Shown: positions 1-6,079, counted from the first letter of the stretch. The stretch is DNA of 16,732 nucleotides from an uncultured Megasphaera sp. (GCA_900548635.1 URLP01000027.1:1-16732); one strand, 5' to 3'. Numbers and translations: made by a program. Notes: generated by a model from the letters alone, not told the origin.

Positions 1-109
1 GTCAGCCACCCGATGATGTAGGCGGATTTAGGAAGACATCTTTTAGATGTCGTTAGTACCTATGTAGTTCCGACTTACAAGCTCCCGACTTTAGTCGGGA
101 GTAGTTGAC
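1..109. mobile_element. Probable right end of an IS200/IS605-type element (partial)
   Basis: No open reading frame of useful length is present. The stretch contains two perfect hairpins: GACATCT/AGATGTC (35-41 with 45-51, loop of 3) and CTCCCGACT/AGTCGGGAG (82-90 with 93-101, loop of 2). An 8-bp direct repeat, GACTTACA, sits at 72-79 and 107-114, on either side of the second hairpin. A short subterminal hairpin just inside the end, with no terminal inverted repeats, is typical of IS200/IS605 elements, whose ends are recognised as single-stranded hairpins by a HUH transposase. In tnpB-carrying members the right end also encodes the 3' part of the guide-like RNA. The transposase or TnpB gene would lie left of the window. 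The exact boundary with the neighbouring thiF gene is not certain. Neither strand shows a T-run after the hairpin, so it is not a simple intrinsic terminator. Confidence 0.45.
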
Positions 110-907
110 TTACAGTACATCCACCAACAGCTTAATAATCATGTTCGCTTCGTGGGCGGCGCAGATGGCGACTCTTGGGGCCATGAGGCCGCGGCCGGGT
201 TTGGCGTTGCGCGTCTGGTCGCCGCAGATGTAGAAGCGGTCCATGATCTTCTTGGTCTGAATGTCGTTGCTGTCGCCGTAGCCGGCCATGCCCGAGGCGG
301 AGACGATGTATTTGTCCGGGCACTGTTCCAGGACCGTATGGACGAGCATGGTCTTGGCGTCGGGGTTATCGAAGGCTTCGCAGATAACCTGGTCGTCCTT
401 TAAGAGGTCCGGCGTATTGTCTTCGGTCATGCACACGAAGTCCGTGCGCACATCGATGAAGGGATTGATGTCGGCAATCTGGCGTGCCAGGGCGTCGGTC
501 TTGCGCTGGCCCAGGTCGCGGACCATGTAGGACTGGCGGTTGAGGTTGCTCGCGTCGACCGTATCGAAGTCGATGAGATGGAGATGACCAACGCCTGTGC
601 GGGCCAGGTAGACGGCGGCATTGGAGCCGAGGCCGCCGAGGCCGCAGACGGCGACGTGGGCGGCGCTGACCTTTTCGTGGACCCGCGGCGTATGGCGCGA
701 GCACATCATGGCTTCCAGGGCTTCCTTCGGCGGCAGGCGGTCTTTAGGGATGAAATAGATTTCATCGCCCTCTTTCAGGGCTAAGTTCTCTGTCGTGGCA
801 AAGCCGTTGACGATGGTTATTTCCTGTCCACTGCCATAGGCAGCTTTCAAGTCTTCCAGGTGATCACAGGGACAAGTCATTTTCTTTCCGTTCAATAGTA
901 ACTGCAT
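110..907 (-). CDS. thiF: ThiF-family adenylyltransferase with N-terminal ThiS-like domain
   Basis: The 265-residue product belongs to the E1-like ThiF family, which adenylates the C-terminus of the sulfur carrier ThiS in thiazole synthesis for thiamine. Residues 1 to about 58 resemble a ThiS-like ubiquitin fold but lack the terminal Gly-Gly, so this domain is probably not itself the sulfur carrier. Residues 84 onward hold the nucleotide-binding motif GLGGLGSN (89-96), the acidic strand DFD (113-115) and SNLNRQ (120-125), all typical of E1-like enzymes. The C-terminal GLMAPRVAICAAHEAN matches ThiF family 2 as I remember it. An upstream ATG at 928 would extend the protein by seven residues, but GAGGGG at 916-921 lies 8 bases before the ATG at 907, so I chose 907. 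No thiS, thiG or thiH is in view; they may lie beyond the mobile-element end on the left. A different sulfur-transfer role cannot be excluded. Confidence 0.85.
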   Translation of the reverse strand: MQLLLNGKKMTCPCDHLEDLKAAYGSGQEITIVNGFATTENLALKEGDEIYFIPKDRLPPKEALEAMMCSRHTPRVHEKVSAAHVAVCGLGGLGSNAAVYLARTGVGHLHLIDFDTVDASNLNRQSYMVRDLGQRKTDALARQIADINPFIDVRTDFVCMTEDNTPDLLKDDQVICEAFDNPDAKTMLVHTVLEQCPDKYIVSASGMAGYGDSNDIQTKKIMDRFYICGDQTRNAKPGRGLMAPRVAICAAHEANMIIKLLVDVL

Positions 908-926
908 GGTATACACCCCTCGTAGC

Positions 927-978
927 AAAATAAAAACGCACGACGTCTGACACCTTAGGTGGTGTCCCCGTCGTGCGT
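927..978 (-). terminator. Intrinsic terminator in the thiF leader (candidate attenuator)
   Basis: Read on the minus strand, a 10-bp perfect outer stem ACGCACGACG/CGTCGTGCGT (969-978 with 936-945) encloses a 6-bp inner stem GACACC/GGTGTC (961-966 with 949-954). It is followed directly by TTTTTATTTT. The T-run ends about 19 bases before the thiF start codon and just ahead of its ribosome binding site. The structure lies downstream of both the 54-codon gene and a separate promoter at 996-1024, so it could stop transcripts from either. For transcripts from the nearer promoter it acts as a leader terminator. Confidence 0.85.
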
Positions 979-995
979 CTTGTTCTTATATCTTT

Positions 996-1024
996 AGTGT
1001 AGCCGTTTTTATGGGCCCTGTCAA
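996..1024 (-). promoter_or_regulatory. Promoter for thiF or a short leader RNA
   Basis: On the minus strand TTGACA (1019-1024) and TACACT (996-1001) are separated by exactly 17 bases, a near-consensus housekeeping promoter. The predicted start is near 989, which leaves only about ten bases before the terminator hairpin at 978-936. The TGA inside TTGACA is also the stop codon of the upstream 54-codon gene. Confidence 0.7.
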
Positions 1025-1185
1025 TCTTTCTTTTCGGCCTGGGCCCCTTCTTTGAGGCGCTTCAGCTGGCGCTGTTCTTCCGGCGGCAGGGAAACGCCGC
1101 AGCAGCCGCCTGTAGAGTTGCTGGCGTAGCCTTTAAACACTTCCGAGACGATATTCTTGACTTTTTTCACCGATTCAACAACCAT
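1021..1185 (-). CDS. Small 54-residue protein with a GGCCG motif, function unknown
   Basis: I do not recognise this family. The start at 1185 is preceded by AAAGGAGGG seven bases upstream, so translation looks real; a further in-frame ATG at 1209 would lie upstream of that site and is unlikely. Residues 1-18 form a possible amphipathic helix (VVESVKKVKNIVSEVFKG). Residues 19-30 are small and polar and end in a vicinal cysteine pair, C28-C29, within STGGCCG. Residues 36-54 are strongly charged, rich in Lys, Glu and Gln. There is no signal peptide or membrane segment. A vicinal Cys pair in a Gly-rich loop suggests metal binding or redox chemistry, but that is speculation. It has its own promoter (1366-1394) and a leader of about 174 bases that contains a two-hairpin repeat. 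The next gene downstream is thiF, with a promoter and terminator between them. Confidence 0.65.
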   Translation of the reverse strand: MVVESVKKVKNIVSEVFKGYASNSTGGCCGVSLPPEEQRQLKRLKEGAQAEKKD

Positions 1186-1237
1186 GAGGAGCCCTCCTTT
1201 TGCGCACATTATTTACACAGCATTCAGTATAGGATAT

Positions 1238-1347
1238 GGTACAGCGTTCGCGGCGGGTCGCCCACATGGCGACCCCTACGCTGATTTTGGGATTCCCGCA
1301 TCGGCTGGGGCGCCCATGTAGGGCGCCCGTCTGAATAGTGCTGTACC
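1238..1347. repeat. 110-bp two-hairpin intergenic element with inverted ends
   Basis: The element is bounded by the 8-bp inverted repeat GGTACAGC (1238-1245) and GCTGTACC (1340-1347). Inside are two perfect hairpins: GGGTCGCC/GGCGACCC (1255-1262 with 1268-1275, loop CACAT) and GGGCGCCC/GGGCGCCC (1308-1315 with 1321-1328, loop ATGTA). The second unit is roughly the first in inverted orientation. No protein is encoded. It resembles a small non-autonomous (MITE- or REP-like) element. It lies wholly within the predicted leader of the 54-codon gene. Related hairpins occur at 11259-11280 and 16576-16599. Confidence 0.7.
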
Positions 1348-1365
1348 CAGTGTTCTTCTAACTGA

Positions 1366-1394
1366 AGTATAGCAAAATTATCTAATTTTGTAAA
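1366..1394 (-). promoter_or_regulatory. Promoter of the 54-codon gene
   Basis: On the minus strand TTTACA (1389-1394) and TATACT (1366-1371) are spaced by 17 bases, within an AT-rich stretch. The predicted start is near 1359, giving an unusually long untranslated leader that includes the whole repeat at 1238-1347. A second TATACT at 1226-1231 has no matching -35 box. Confidence 0.65.
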
Positions 1395-1431
1395 TAGTAT
1401 TACTGGATAATTTCTATTAATTATTTTTAAG

Positions 1432-1499
1432 AAAAAAAAGCAACCCCTCCGCCTTCGGCACCTCCCCTATGATGGGAGGCTTTCAACAGAGAAGTTGCT
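1432..1499 (-). terminator. Terminator of the nrdD-nrdG operon, split by an inserted repeat
   Basis: The outer stem AGCAAC/GTTGCT (minus strand; 1494-1499 with 1439-1444) is followed at once by eight Ts. The arms are separated by about 49 bases that hold a second hairpin, CCTCCC/GGGAGG (1461-1466 with 1474-1479), belonging to a repeat. It lies just after the nrdG stop codon. The large loop suggests that the repeat entered the loop of an existing terminator, or carries this terminator as part of itself. Confidence 0.65.
1444..1479. repeat. CCCCTCCGCC...GGGAGG intergenic repeat
   Basis: The run CCCCTCCGCC followed by TTCGGC and then CCTCCC-N7-GGGAGG matches, from memory, a short hairpin repeat common in intergenic regions of gut Firmicutes. 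Only one copy is seen in this window, so the repeat status is inferred. Confidence 0.45.
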
Positions 1500-1514
1500 G
1501 CAAACTACAAACTT

Positions 1515-2021
1515 TTATCTCCCGTCCGGCCAGAGGAGGGTTACTTCTCCCTTTTCTCTGGTGGCGTTGAGATCGATGACGCGCTGGTTCGATGAGCCGC
1601 GGAAGTAGAGGCCCGGGTCCTTCAGGTCGTCGACGAAGGGGCCGTCGACGAGGACGTCGCAAACGTCAAGGAGCGCTTTTTTCTGCGGATCTGCGATGAT
1701 TTCATCATAGAGGAAGCCCGAGTAGACCCAGACCGATTTGTCCGGCAGCGCGGCCTTTACGGTCTTCACGATTTTCGTCAGTCCTTCGGTGTTTTCCATC
1801 GGTTCGCCGCCGAGGAGAGTCAGGCCGGCATTGGTCGGCGCCTTGAGCCAGGTAAGGAGCTGGTCCATTTCCTTGTCCGTCCATTCCTGGCCGGCTTTCG
1901 GGTCCTGGTATTCAGGATTGAAACAATTATAGCAGTGGCGCGAACAGCCCGTGACGAAGATCGTCGAGCGGATGCCCGGACCGTTGGCAATGTCGTACTG
2001 CCGCATCTGTGCGTAATGCAA
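1515..2021 (-). CDS. nrdG: Anaerobic ribonucleotide reductase activating protein (radical SAM)
   Basis: The 168-residue product is the radical SAM activase that uses a 4Fe-4S cluster and S-adenosylmethionine to generate the glycyl radical on NrdD. The cluster-binding motif C-X3-C-X2-C is at C26, C30 and C33, and the SAM-contacting GGEP at 71-74. The N-terminal DIANGPGIRSTIFVTGC and the length match the family. The start is TTG at 2021: AGAGGTGA lies about six bases upstream, no ATG is suitably placed, and the N-terminus aligns with known NrdG proteins from this point. Thirteen bases separate it from the nrdD stop, and the binding site lies beside that stop codon, so the two genes are co-transcribed and probably translationally coupled. 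A terminator follows at 1499-1432. Confidence 0.95.
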   Translation of the reverse strand: MHYAQMRQYDIANGPGIRSTIFVTGCSRHCYNCFNPEYQDPKAGQEWTDKEMDQLLTWLKAPTNAGLTLLGGEPMENTEGLTKIVKTVKAALPDKSVWVYSGFLYDEIIADPQKKALLDVCDVLVDGPFVDDLKDPGLYFRGSSNQRVIDLNATREKGEVTLLWPDGR

Positions 2022-2034
2022 AAGAAGTCACCTC

Positions 2035-4185
2035 TTAAATATGGAGGACGCGGTTCTTGATTTCCTGCGTCCGCCCTTCGTTCCAGAAATTTTCACCCAA
2101 GTAGCCGCAGGTCCGGCGGATGACCGTCAGTTTATTGCGGTCCTTGTTGTGGCAGCGCGGGCATTCCCATTCGTTGTCGTCGTTGAGGATGATTTCACCG
2201 TCGAAGCCGCATTCGTGGCAGTAGTCGAGCTTGGTATTGAATTCGCCGTACGTGATGTGGTCGTAAATGTACTGGACCATGGTCAGGACAGCCGGGATAT
2301 TGTGGGTCATATTCGGGATTTCCGCATAGCTGATGCAGCCGCCTGTCGATTTGTCTTCGAAATCAGCTTCGAAGGAGAACTTGTCGAAGACGTTGATCGG
2401 TTCGCGGACGTCGACGTGGTAGCTGTTCGTGTAGTAGCCTTTGTCCGTGACGTCAGGGATGGAACCGAATCGTGCCTTGTCGATCTTGCAGAAGAGGTTG
2501 GTCAGGTTTTCGGCCGGCGTGCCGTAAAGGGCGAAGCCGATGTTCGTTTCTTTCTTCCACTTCTGGATGTGGGCGTTGAGGTCGTCCATGATGCGCATGG
2601 CGAACTTGCGGCCTTGCGGCGTCGTGTGCGAGCAGTGCTTGGTCAGGACCGTCGCTTCGTAGATGCCGATATAACCGAGAGAAAGCGTCGCATAGCCGCC
2701 GTAGATGAATTTTTCAATCGTTTCGCCGGGCTTGAGACGGGCAATGGCGCCGTACTGCCAGTGAATCGGCGAAACGTCGGACGTAATGCGCTTCAGGAGG
2801 TCGACGCGCAGGAGGAGGGCTTTCTTGCACAGTTCCAGGCGCTTGTCGAGGATCTGGAAGAATTTTTCTTCGTCGCCGTCAGCGAGGATGCCGATCTGGG
2901 GCAGGTTGATGGAGACGACGCCCATGTTGAAGCGGCCGTCGAATTTATAGTTGCCCTTTTCATCTTTCCAGGGGCTGAGGAAAGAGCGGCAGCCCATAGG
3001 GCTGAAGACGTTGCCTTCGTAGGATTCGCGCATCTTCTTAGCCGAAATATAGTCCGGATACATGCGTTTCGCCGTGCATTCGGCGGCCAGTTTGGTCAGA
3101 TAGAAGTACGGGCTGCCTTCGCGGACATTGTGTTCGTCGAGGACGTAGATTAGTTTCGGGAAGGCCGGCGTGACATAGACGTTGGCTTCGTTCTTGATGC
3201 CCTGGATGCGCTGGCGCAGGAGTTCTTCGTCAATCATGGCCGCTTCTTTGGCATATTCGTAATCCGGCTTAAAGTACATGAAGAGCGTGACGAACGGTGC
3301 CTGGCCGTTGGTCGTCATCAGGGTGTTGATTTGATACTGGATGGTCTGGATGCCGTCCTTGATTTCTTTCTTCGTCCGCTTCCAGGCGATTTCTTCGGCT
3401 TTTTCCATATCCGGTTCGATGCCGTAGACTTCGCGCTGCTCTTCGACGACGGCCTTCATGTATTTATTGAAGGACTTGCGTACGTACGGCGCAAGAATGC
3501 GGTCGATGCCGTTGATGGACTGGCCGCCGTACTGGCCGCTGGCGACTTGGGCGATAATCTGCGTCGTTACTGTGCAGGCGACCTGGAAGGATTTCGGCGT
3601 GTCGATTTTCTTGCCGTTGATGACCGTACCGTTGGCCAGCATGTCTTCCAGGTTGATGAGACAGCAGTTGAACATAGGCTGGATGATGTAGTCCATATCA
3701 TGGAAATGGATGGCGCCGCTGTCGTGGGCCTGGACGATATCCGCCGGGATCAGTTTGCGGCGGGCAATGTCCTTGGAGACTTCGCCGGCGATGAGGTCGC
3801 GCTGCGTCGAGACGACGTGGCCGTTTTTGTTGGAGTTTTCGTCGAGGACATCGATGTTCGTGTTATTCAACAGACCGAAGACGTCGTCGTCCGTCGTGTT
3901 CGTCTGGCGTTTGAAGGCCTGGATGGTCTTGTAGTTTTCATAGGCCCGGGCCGTCGCCGGGTTGTTGTATTTCAAGAGACGGTAGTAGACCTGGTCTTCA
4001 ATAGCATAGATGGTCAGGTCTTTCTGAATGGAAGCTGCATATGCTTCGATTTCTCCGGCAATTTTGGCAGCCTGGCCGGCTTCGTAAATGCCGCTGCTGC
4101 TGTTCATCGCTTTTTCAATGGCTGCCGTGATCTTGTCGCGATTGAAAGGGACCTTTTGCCCGTTGCGTTTGATTACTTCTAACAT
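2035..4185 (-). CDS. nrdD: Anaerobic ribonucleoside-triphosphate reductase (class III)
   Basis: This 716-residue enzyme reduces ribonucleoside triphosphates to deoxynucleotides under strictly anaerobic conditions. Residues 1 to about 92 form the ATP-cone allosteric domain (VIKRNGQKVPF near the start). The central PFL-like barrel carries FNCCL and SPMGCRSF segments. The C-terminus has a four-cysteine zinc site (C656, C659, C675, C678) followed by RTCGY (691-695), with the glycyl-radical residue predicted at G694. Length and motif order are normal for the family. GGAGG lies seven bases before the ATG. The operon has a strong promoter at 4279-4307 with an NrdR-like palindrome inside it, so repression by NrdR when dNTPs are abundant is likely. 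No nrdR gene is in the window. Confidence 0.97.
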   Translation of the reverse strand: MLEVIKRNGQKVPFNRDKITAAIEKAMNSSSGIYEAGQAAKIAGEIEAYAASIQKDLTIYAIEDQVYYRLLKYNNPATARAYENYKTIQAFKRQTNTTDDDVFGLLNNTNIDVLDENSNKNGHVVSTQRDLIAGEVSKDIARRKLIPADIVQAHDSGAIHFHDMDYIIQPMFNCCLINLEDMLANGTVINGKKIDTPKSFQVACTVTTQIIAQVASGQYGGQSINGIDRILAPYVRKSFNKYMKAVVEEQREVYGIEPDMEKAEEIAWKRTKKEIKDGIQTIQYQINTLMTTNGQAPFVTLFMYFKPDYEYAKEAAMIDEELLRQRIQGIKNEANVYVTPAFPKLIYVLDEHNVREGSPYFYLTKLAAECTAKRMYPDYISAKKMRESYEGNVFSPMGCRSFLSPWKDEKGNYKFDGRFNMGVVSINLPQIGILADGDEEKFFQILDKRLELCKKALLLRVDLLKRITSDVSPIHWQYGAIARLKPGETIEKFIYGGYATLSLGYIGIYEATVLTKHCSHTTPQGRKFAMRIMDDLNAHIQKWKKETNIGFALYGTPAENLTNLFCKIDKARFGSIPDVTDKGYYTNSYHVDVREPINVFDKFSFEADFEDKSTGGCISYAEIPNMTHNIPAVLTMVQYIYDHITYGEFNTKLDYCHECGFDGEIILNDDNEWECPRCHNKDRNKLTVIRRTCGYLGENFWNEGRTQEIKNRVLHI

Positions 4186-4234
4186 ATGTCTACCTCCACA
4201 GTATCTTGTATGTAAATTGTTCTTTTTTTCGTTT

Positions 4235-4260
4235 CCCCTACCACATATATGTTGCAGGGG
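4235..4260. promoter_or_regulatory. 26-bp imperfect palindrome in the nrdD leader (candidate second NrdR site)
   Basis: CCCCT (4235-4239) and AGGGG (4256-4260) flank the perfect core ACATATATGT (4243-4252); over 13 paired positions there is one mismatch and one G-T pair. The central 16 bases (4240-4255) match the NrdR-box consensus ACACWATATATWGTGT at 10 of 16 positions. Its centre lies exactly 42 bp from the centre of the better box at 4282-4297, about four helical turns, so the two sites would face the same side of the DNA. No T-run follows, so it is not a terminator. Confidence 0.45.
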
Positions 4261-4278
4261 CTATCACTCACATGCCTT

Positions 4279-4307
4279 ATGATACTATATCTAGTAGGGC
4301 ATGTCAA
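4279..4307 (-). promoter_or_regulatory. Promoter of nrdD-nrdG
   Basis: On the minus strand TTGACA (4302-4307) and TATCAT (4279-4284) are separated by 17 bases. The start is predicted near 4272, giving a leader of about 87 bases. The spacer is largely occupied by the palindrome at 4282-4297, which also overlaps the -10 box. Confidence 0.8.
4282..4297. promoter_or_regulatory. NrdR box overlapping the nrdD promoter
   Basis: Read on the minus strand, CTACTAGATATAGTAT matches the NrdR-box consensus ACACWATATATWGTGT at 12 of 16 positions, including the ACWA and ATATWGT cores. It sits between the -35 and -10 boxes and into the -10, where a bound repressor would block RNA polymerase. NrdR is the ATP/dATP-sensing repressor of ribonucleotide reductase genes in most bacteria. 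Confidence 0.65.
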
Positions 4308-4382
4308 TGTGCATATACTCCATCATGTTGTGGACAAACTGGGGAAGAACTTTATCAAAAAGGCCTGCAAAGGGCGAAGGCA

Positions 4383-4418
4383 CAACAAAAGAGCTGCGCT
4401 TTTTAAGGCACAGCCCTT
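4383..4418 (-). terminator. Intrinsic terminator after tcdA
   Basis: On the minus strand AAGGGCTGTGC (4408-4418) pairs with GCGCAGCTCTT (4389-4399), eleven base pairs including two G-T pairs, around an A-rich 8-base loop. It is followed by TTTTGTT. It lies 48 bases past the tcdA stop codon. Confidence 0.65.
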
Positions 4419-4465
4419 GTGCATAAGTCGGTAAAATTCTTTTTTCGTATCTCAAACAAAGTTTC

Positions 4466-5176
4466 TCATTCCAGGCCGAGGAGGTCGCGCACGACGGCAC
4501 CGGCCAGAATCATGCCCGCCGTCGCCGGGACAAAGGAAATGCTGCCAGGACTGGGGCGTACTTCGTCACTGTCGACAATCGGCTTGTGCGGCACTTCTGT
4601 CGAATAGGCCACTTTGATGCGGCGGATACGGCGCTTTTTCAGTTCCCGGCGCATAATCTTGGCCAGTGGGTCGACGCTCGTCTTTTCAATGTAGTCGAGC
4701 TGGAAATACTCAGGATGGAGCTTGTTGCCGGCCCCCATGGACGAAACGACGGGGATGCCGCTGCGGTAGGCTTCTTCGATAATGGCAATCTTAGCGCTCA
4801 TCGTATCGACGGCATCGACAACGTAGTCCGCACCGGAATTGGCGATGAAGCCCTTATTGCTCTCCGGCAGGTAGAACATGGCATGCGTTTCCACGTCGAT
4901 ATCAGGATTGATCGTCAGGAGACGTTCCTTCATGACGTCCACTTTTTGCCGGCCAATGGTCGGGACCGTAGCGCCGAGCTGGCGGTTAAGGTTAGATGGA
5001 TCAAAGACGTCTGCATCGACCAGGATGAGATGGCCGACACCGGCCCGGCCCAGAGCTTCGACGACGGCAGAACCGACACCGCCGACACCGAAGATGAGCA
5101 CTTTTTTCGTATCCAGCTCGTCCACCTTATCCTGGCCGATCAGGCGGGCTGTACGCTGTGTATATTCCTTCTTCAT
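4466..5176 (-). CDS. tcdA: tRNA threonylcarbamoyladenosine dehydratase
   Basis: This 236-residue E1-like enzyme (also called CsdL or YgdL) uses ATP to cyclise the t6A base at position 37 of ANN-decoding tRNAs to ct6A. The nucleotide-binding GVGGVGS is at 30-36, DAD at 54-56 and SNLNRQ at 61-66. The segments SMGAGNK, KTSVDPLA and PGSISFVPATAGMILAG separate TcdA from ThiF and MoeB. The start at 5176 lies three bases after the stop of the glyoxalase-fold gene and has only a weak upstream GGAACGG, so translation is probably coupled. It is the last gene of the ybaK-glyoxalase-tcdA unit, with a terminator at 4418-4383. A second E1-like protein in the window (110-907) is a different subfamily. Confidence 0.92.
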   Translation of the reverse strand: MKKEYTQRTARLIGQDKVDELDTKKVLIFGVGGVGSAVVEALGRAGVGHLILVDADVFDPSNLNRQLGATVPTIGRQKVDVMKERLLTINPDIDVETHAMFYLPESNKGFIANSGADYVVDAVDTMSAKIAIIEEAYRSGIPVVSSMGAGNKLHPEYFQLDYIEKTSVDPLAKIMRRELKKRRIRRIKVAYSTEVPHKPIVDSDEVRPSPGSISFVPATAGMILAGAVVRDLLGLE

Positions 5177-5179
5177 GGC

Positions 5180-5542
5180 TTACCGTTCCGGGATGATTTC
5201 CAGCCAATAACCGTCGGGGTCGACGATGAAATAAATCCCCATGGCCGGGTTTTCGTAGATGACACAGCCCATTTCCTTATGTTTGGCAAAGGCCGCATCC
5301 ATATCCTTGACGGCAAAGGCCGTATGGAATTCGTTTTCGCCGAGGTTGTACGGTTCCTTGCGGCCTTTGAGCCACGTCAGTTCGAGCTGGAAGTCCGAGA
5401 CGCCGTCGCCGAGGTAGACGATGGTGAAATCCGGATTTTCGATGCGGCTCACTTCCGTCAGACCCAGGGCCTCCTTGTAGAAGTCCATGCTGCGCTGCAG
5501 ATTGAGAACGTTGAAATTTGTGTGCTTAAAAGTAAATTGCAT
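5180..5542 (-). CDS. Glyoxalase I-like VOC-family metalloenzyme
   Basis: The 120-residue protein has the two beta-alpha-beta-beta-beta modules of the vicinal oxygen chelate fold. The four expected glyoxalase I metal ligands are all visible: H7, E54, H73 and E115. The C-terminal DPDGYWLEIIP is characteristic of lactoylglutathione lyase-like proteins, which detoxify methylglyoxal. Many Firmicutes lack glutathione, so the natural substrate may be another thiol adduct, and I give no gene symbol. An in-frame start at 5599 exists, but AAGGGGG seven bases before the ATG at 5542 decides for the shorter form. The gene lies 14 bases after ybaK and 3 bases before tcdA. Confidence 0.85.
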   Translation of the reverse strand: MQFTFKHTNFNVLNLQRSMDFYKEALGLTEVSRIENPDFTIVYLGDGVSDFQLELTWLKGRKEPYNLGENEFHTAFAVKDMDAAFAKHKEMGCVIYENPAMGIYFIVDPDGYWLEIIPER

Positions 5543-5556
5543 AATATTACCCCCTT

Positions 5557-6039
5557 CTATTGCTTTGCTTCCTGCCAGCCCTTCGAGACGTCGACCCATG
5601 CTTTAGCATGGGAACACGTTTCCAGTTCGGGCAGGGTCAGTTCAATGGCACTGTTGGCCGTGCCGCAGGCCGGAAAGACGGTCGGGAAGCGCTTCAGCGA
5701 TTCATCGAGGAAGACGTCGACACCTTCGTTAATGGCAAAGGGGCAGACGCCGCCGACGGGATGACCGATGAGGCGTTCCACGTCATCGTGCTTGAGCATG
5801 GTCGCTTTTTTGTGGAAGCGTTCTTTGAATTTATGGTTGTCCACGCGGGCATCACCGGCAAAGATGACCAAAATCGGATACTCGCCGACCATGAAGGACA
5901 TGGACTTGGCAATGCGCCGGCCTTCCGTATGCAGGGCTGCCGCCGCTTCTTCGACAGTCGCACTGGACTGGTCGAGTTCCATGACCCGTTTTTCCATTCC
6001 CCACTGAGAAAAATAGTCACGTACTTTTTCAATAGACAA
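5557..6039 (-). CDS. YbaK/EbsC-family aminoacyl-tRNA deacylase
   Basis: The 160-residue protein belongs to the YbaK/ProX/INS family of trans-editing enzymes, which hydrolyse mischarged tRNAs such as Cys- or Ala-tRNA-Pro. Visible family motifs are the conserved lysine K45 (AKSMSF), GHPVGGVCPF (92-101) and GTANSAIELT (126-135). Which aminoacyl-tRNA it edits cannot be read from the sequence. The start is TTG at 6039 with GAGGGGG seven bases upstream; no ATG fits. It is the first gene after a good promoter (6080-6109) and shares its unit with a glyoxalase-fold gene and tcdA, two other maintenance functions, one of them also acting on tRNA. Confidence 0.88.
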   Translation of the reverse strand: MSIEKVRDYFSQWGMEKRVMELDQSSATVEEAAAALHTEGRRIAKSMSFMVGEYPILVIFAGDARVDNHKFKERFHKKATMLKHDDVERLIGHPVGGVCPFAINEGVDVFLDESLKRFPTVFPACGTANSAIELTLPELETCSHAKAWVDVSKGWQEAKQ

Positions 6040-6079
6040 GTTGTTTCCCCCTCTTTATTCATTACACTTAGATAATTTC

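Noticed and set aside
1201..1231. Second promoter closer to the 54-codon gene (TATACT at 1226-1231)
   Set aside because: No -35-like hexamer lies 16-18 bases upstream; the better pair is at 1366-1394.
2041..3153. 370-codon plus-strand frame opposite nrdD
   Set aside because: It is antisense to a fully recognisable nrdD. Its Val/Asp/Phe-rich composition reflects reversed codons, and there is no plausible start signal.
4329..4340. Possible DnaA box (TTGTCCACA on the minus strand) upstream of nrdD
   Set aside because: It is a single site with one mismatch to TTATCCACA, with no cluster of boxes and no AT-rich unwinding region; one such match is expected by chance.
4586..5764. 392-codon plus-strand frame spanning tcdA, the glyoxalase-fold gene and part of ybaK
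   Set aside because: It crosses three clear minus-strand genes and their junctions and shows no protein-family motif, so it is a shadow frame.
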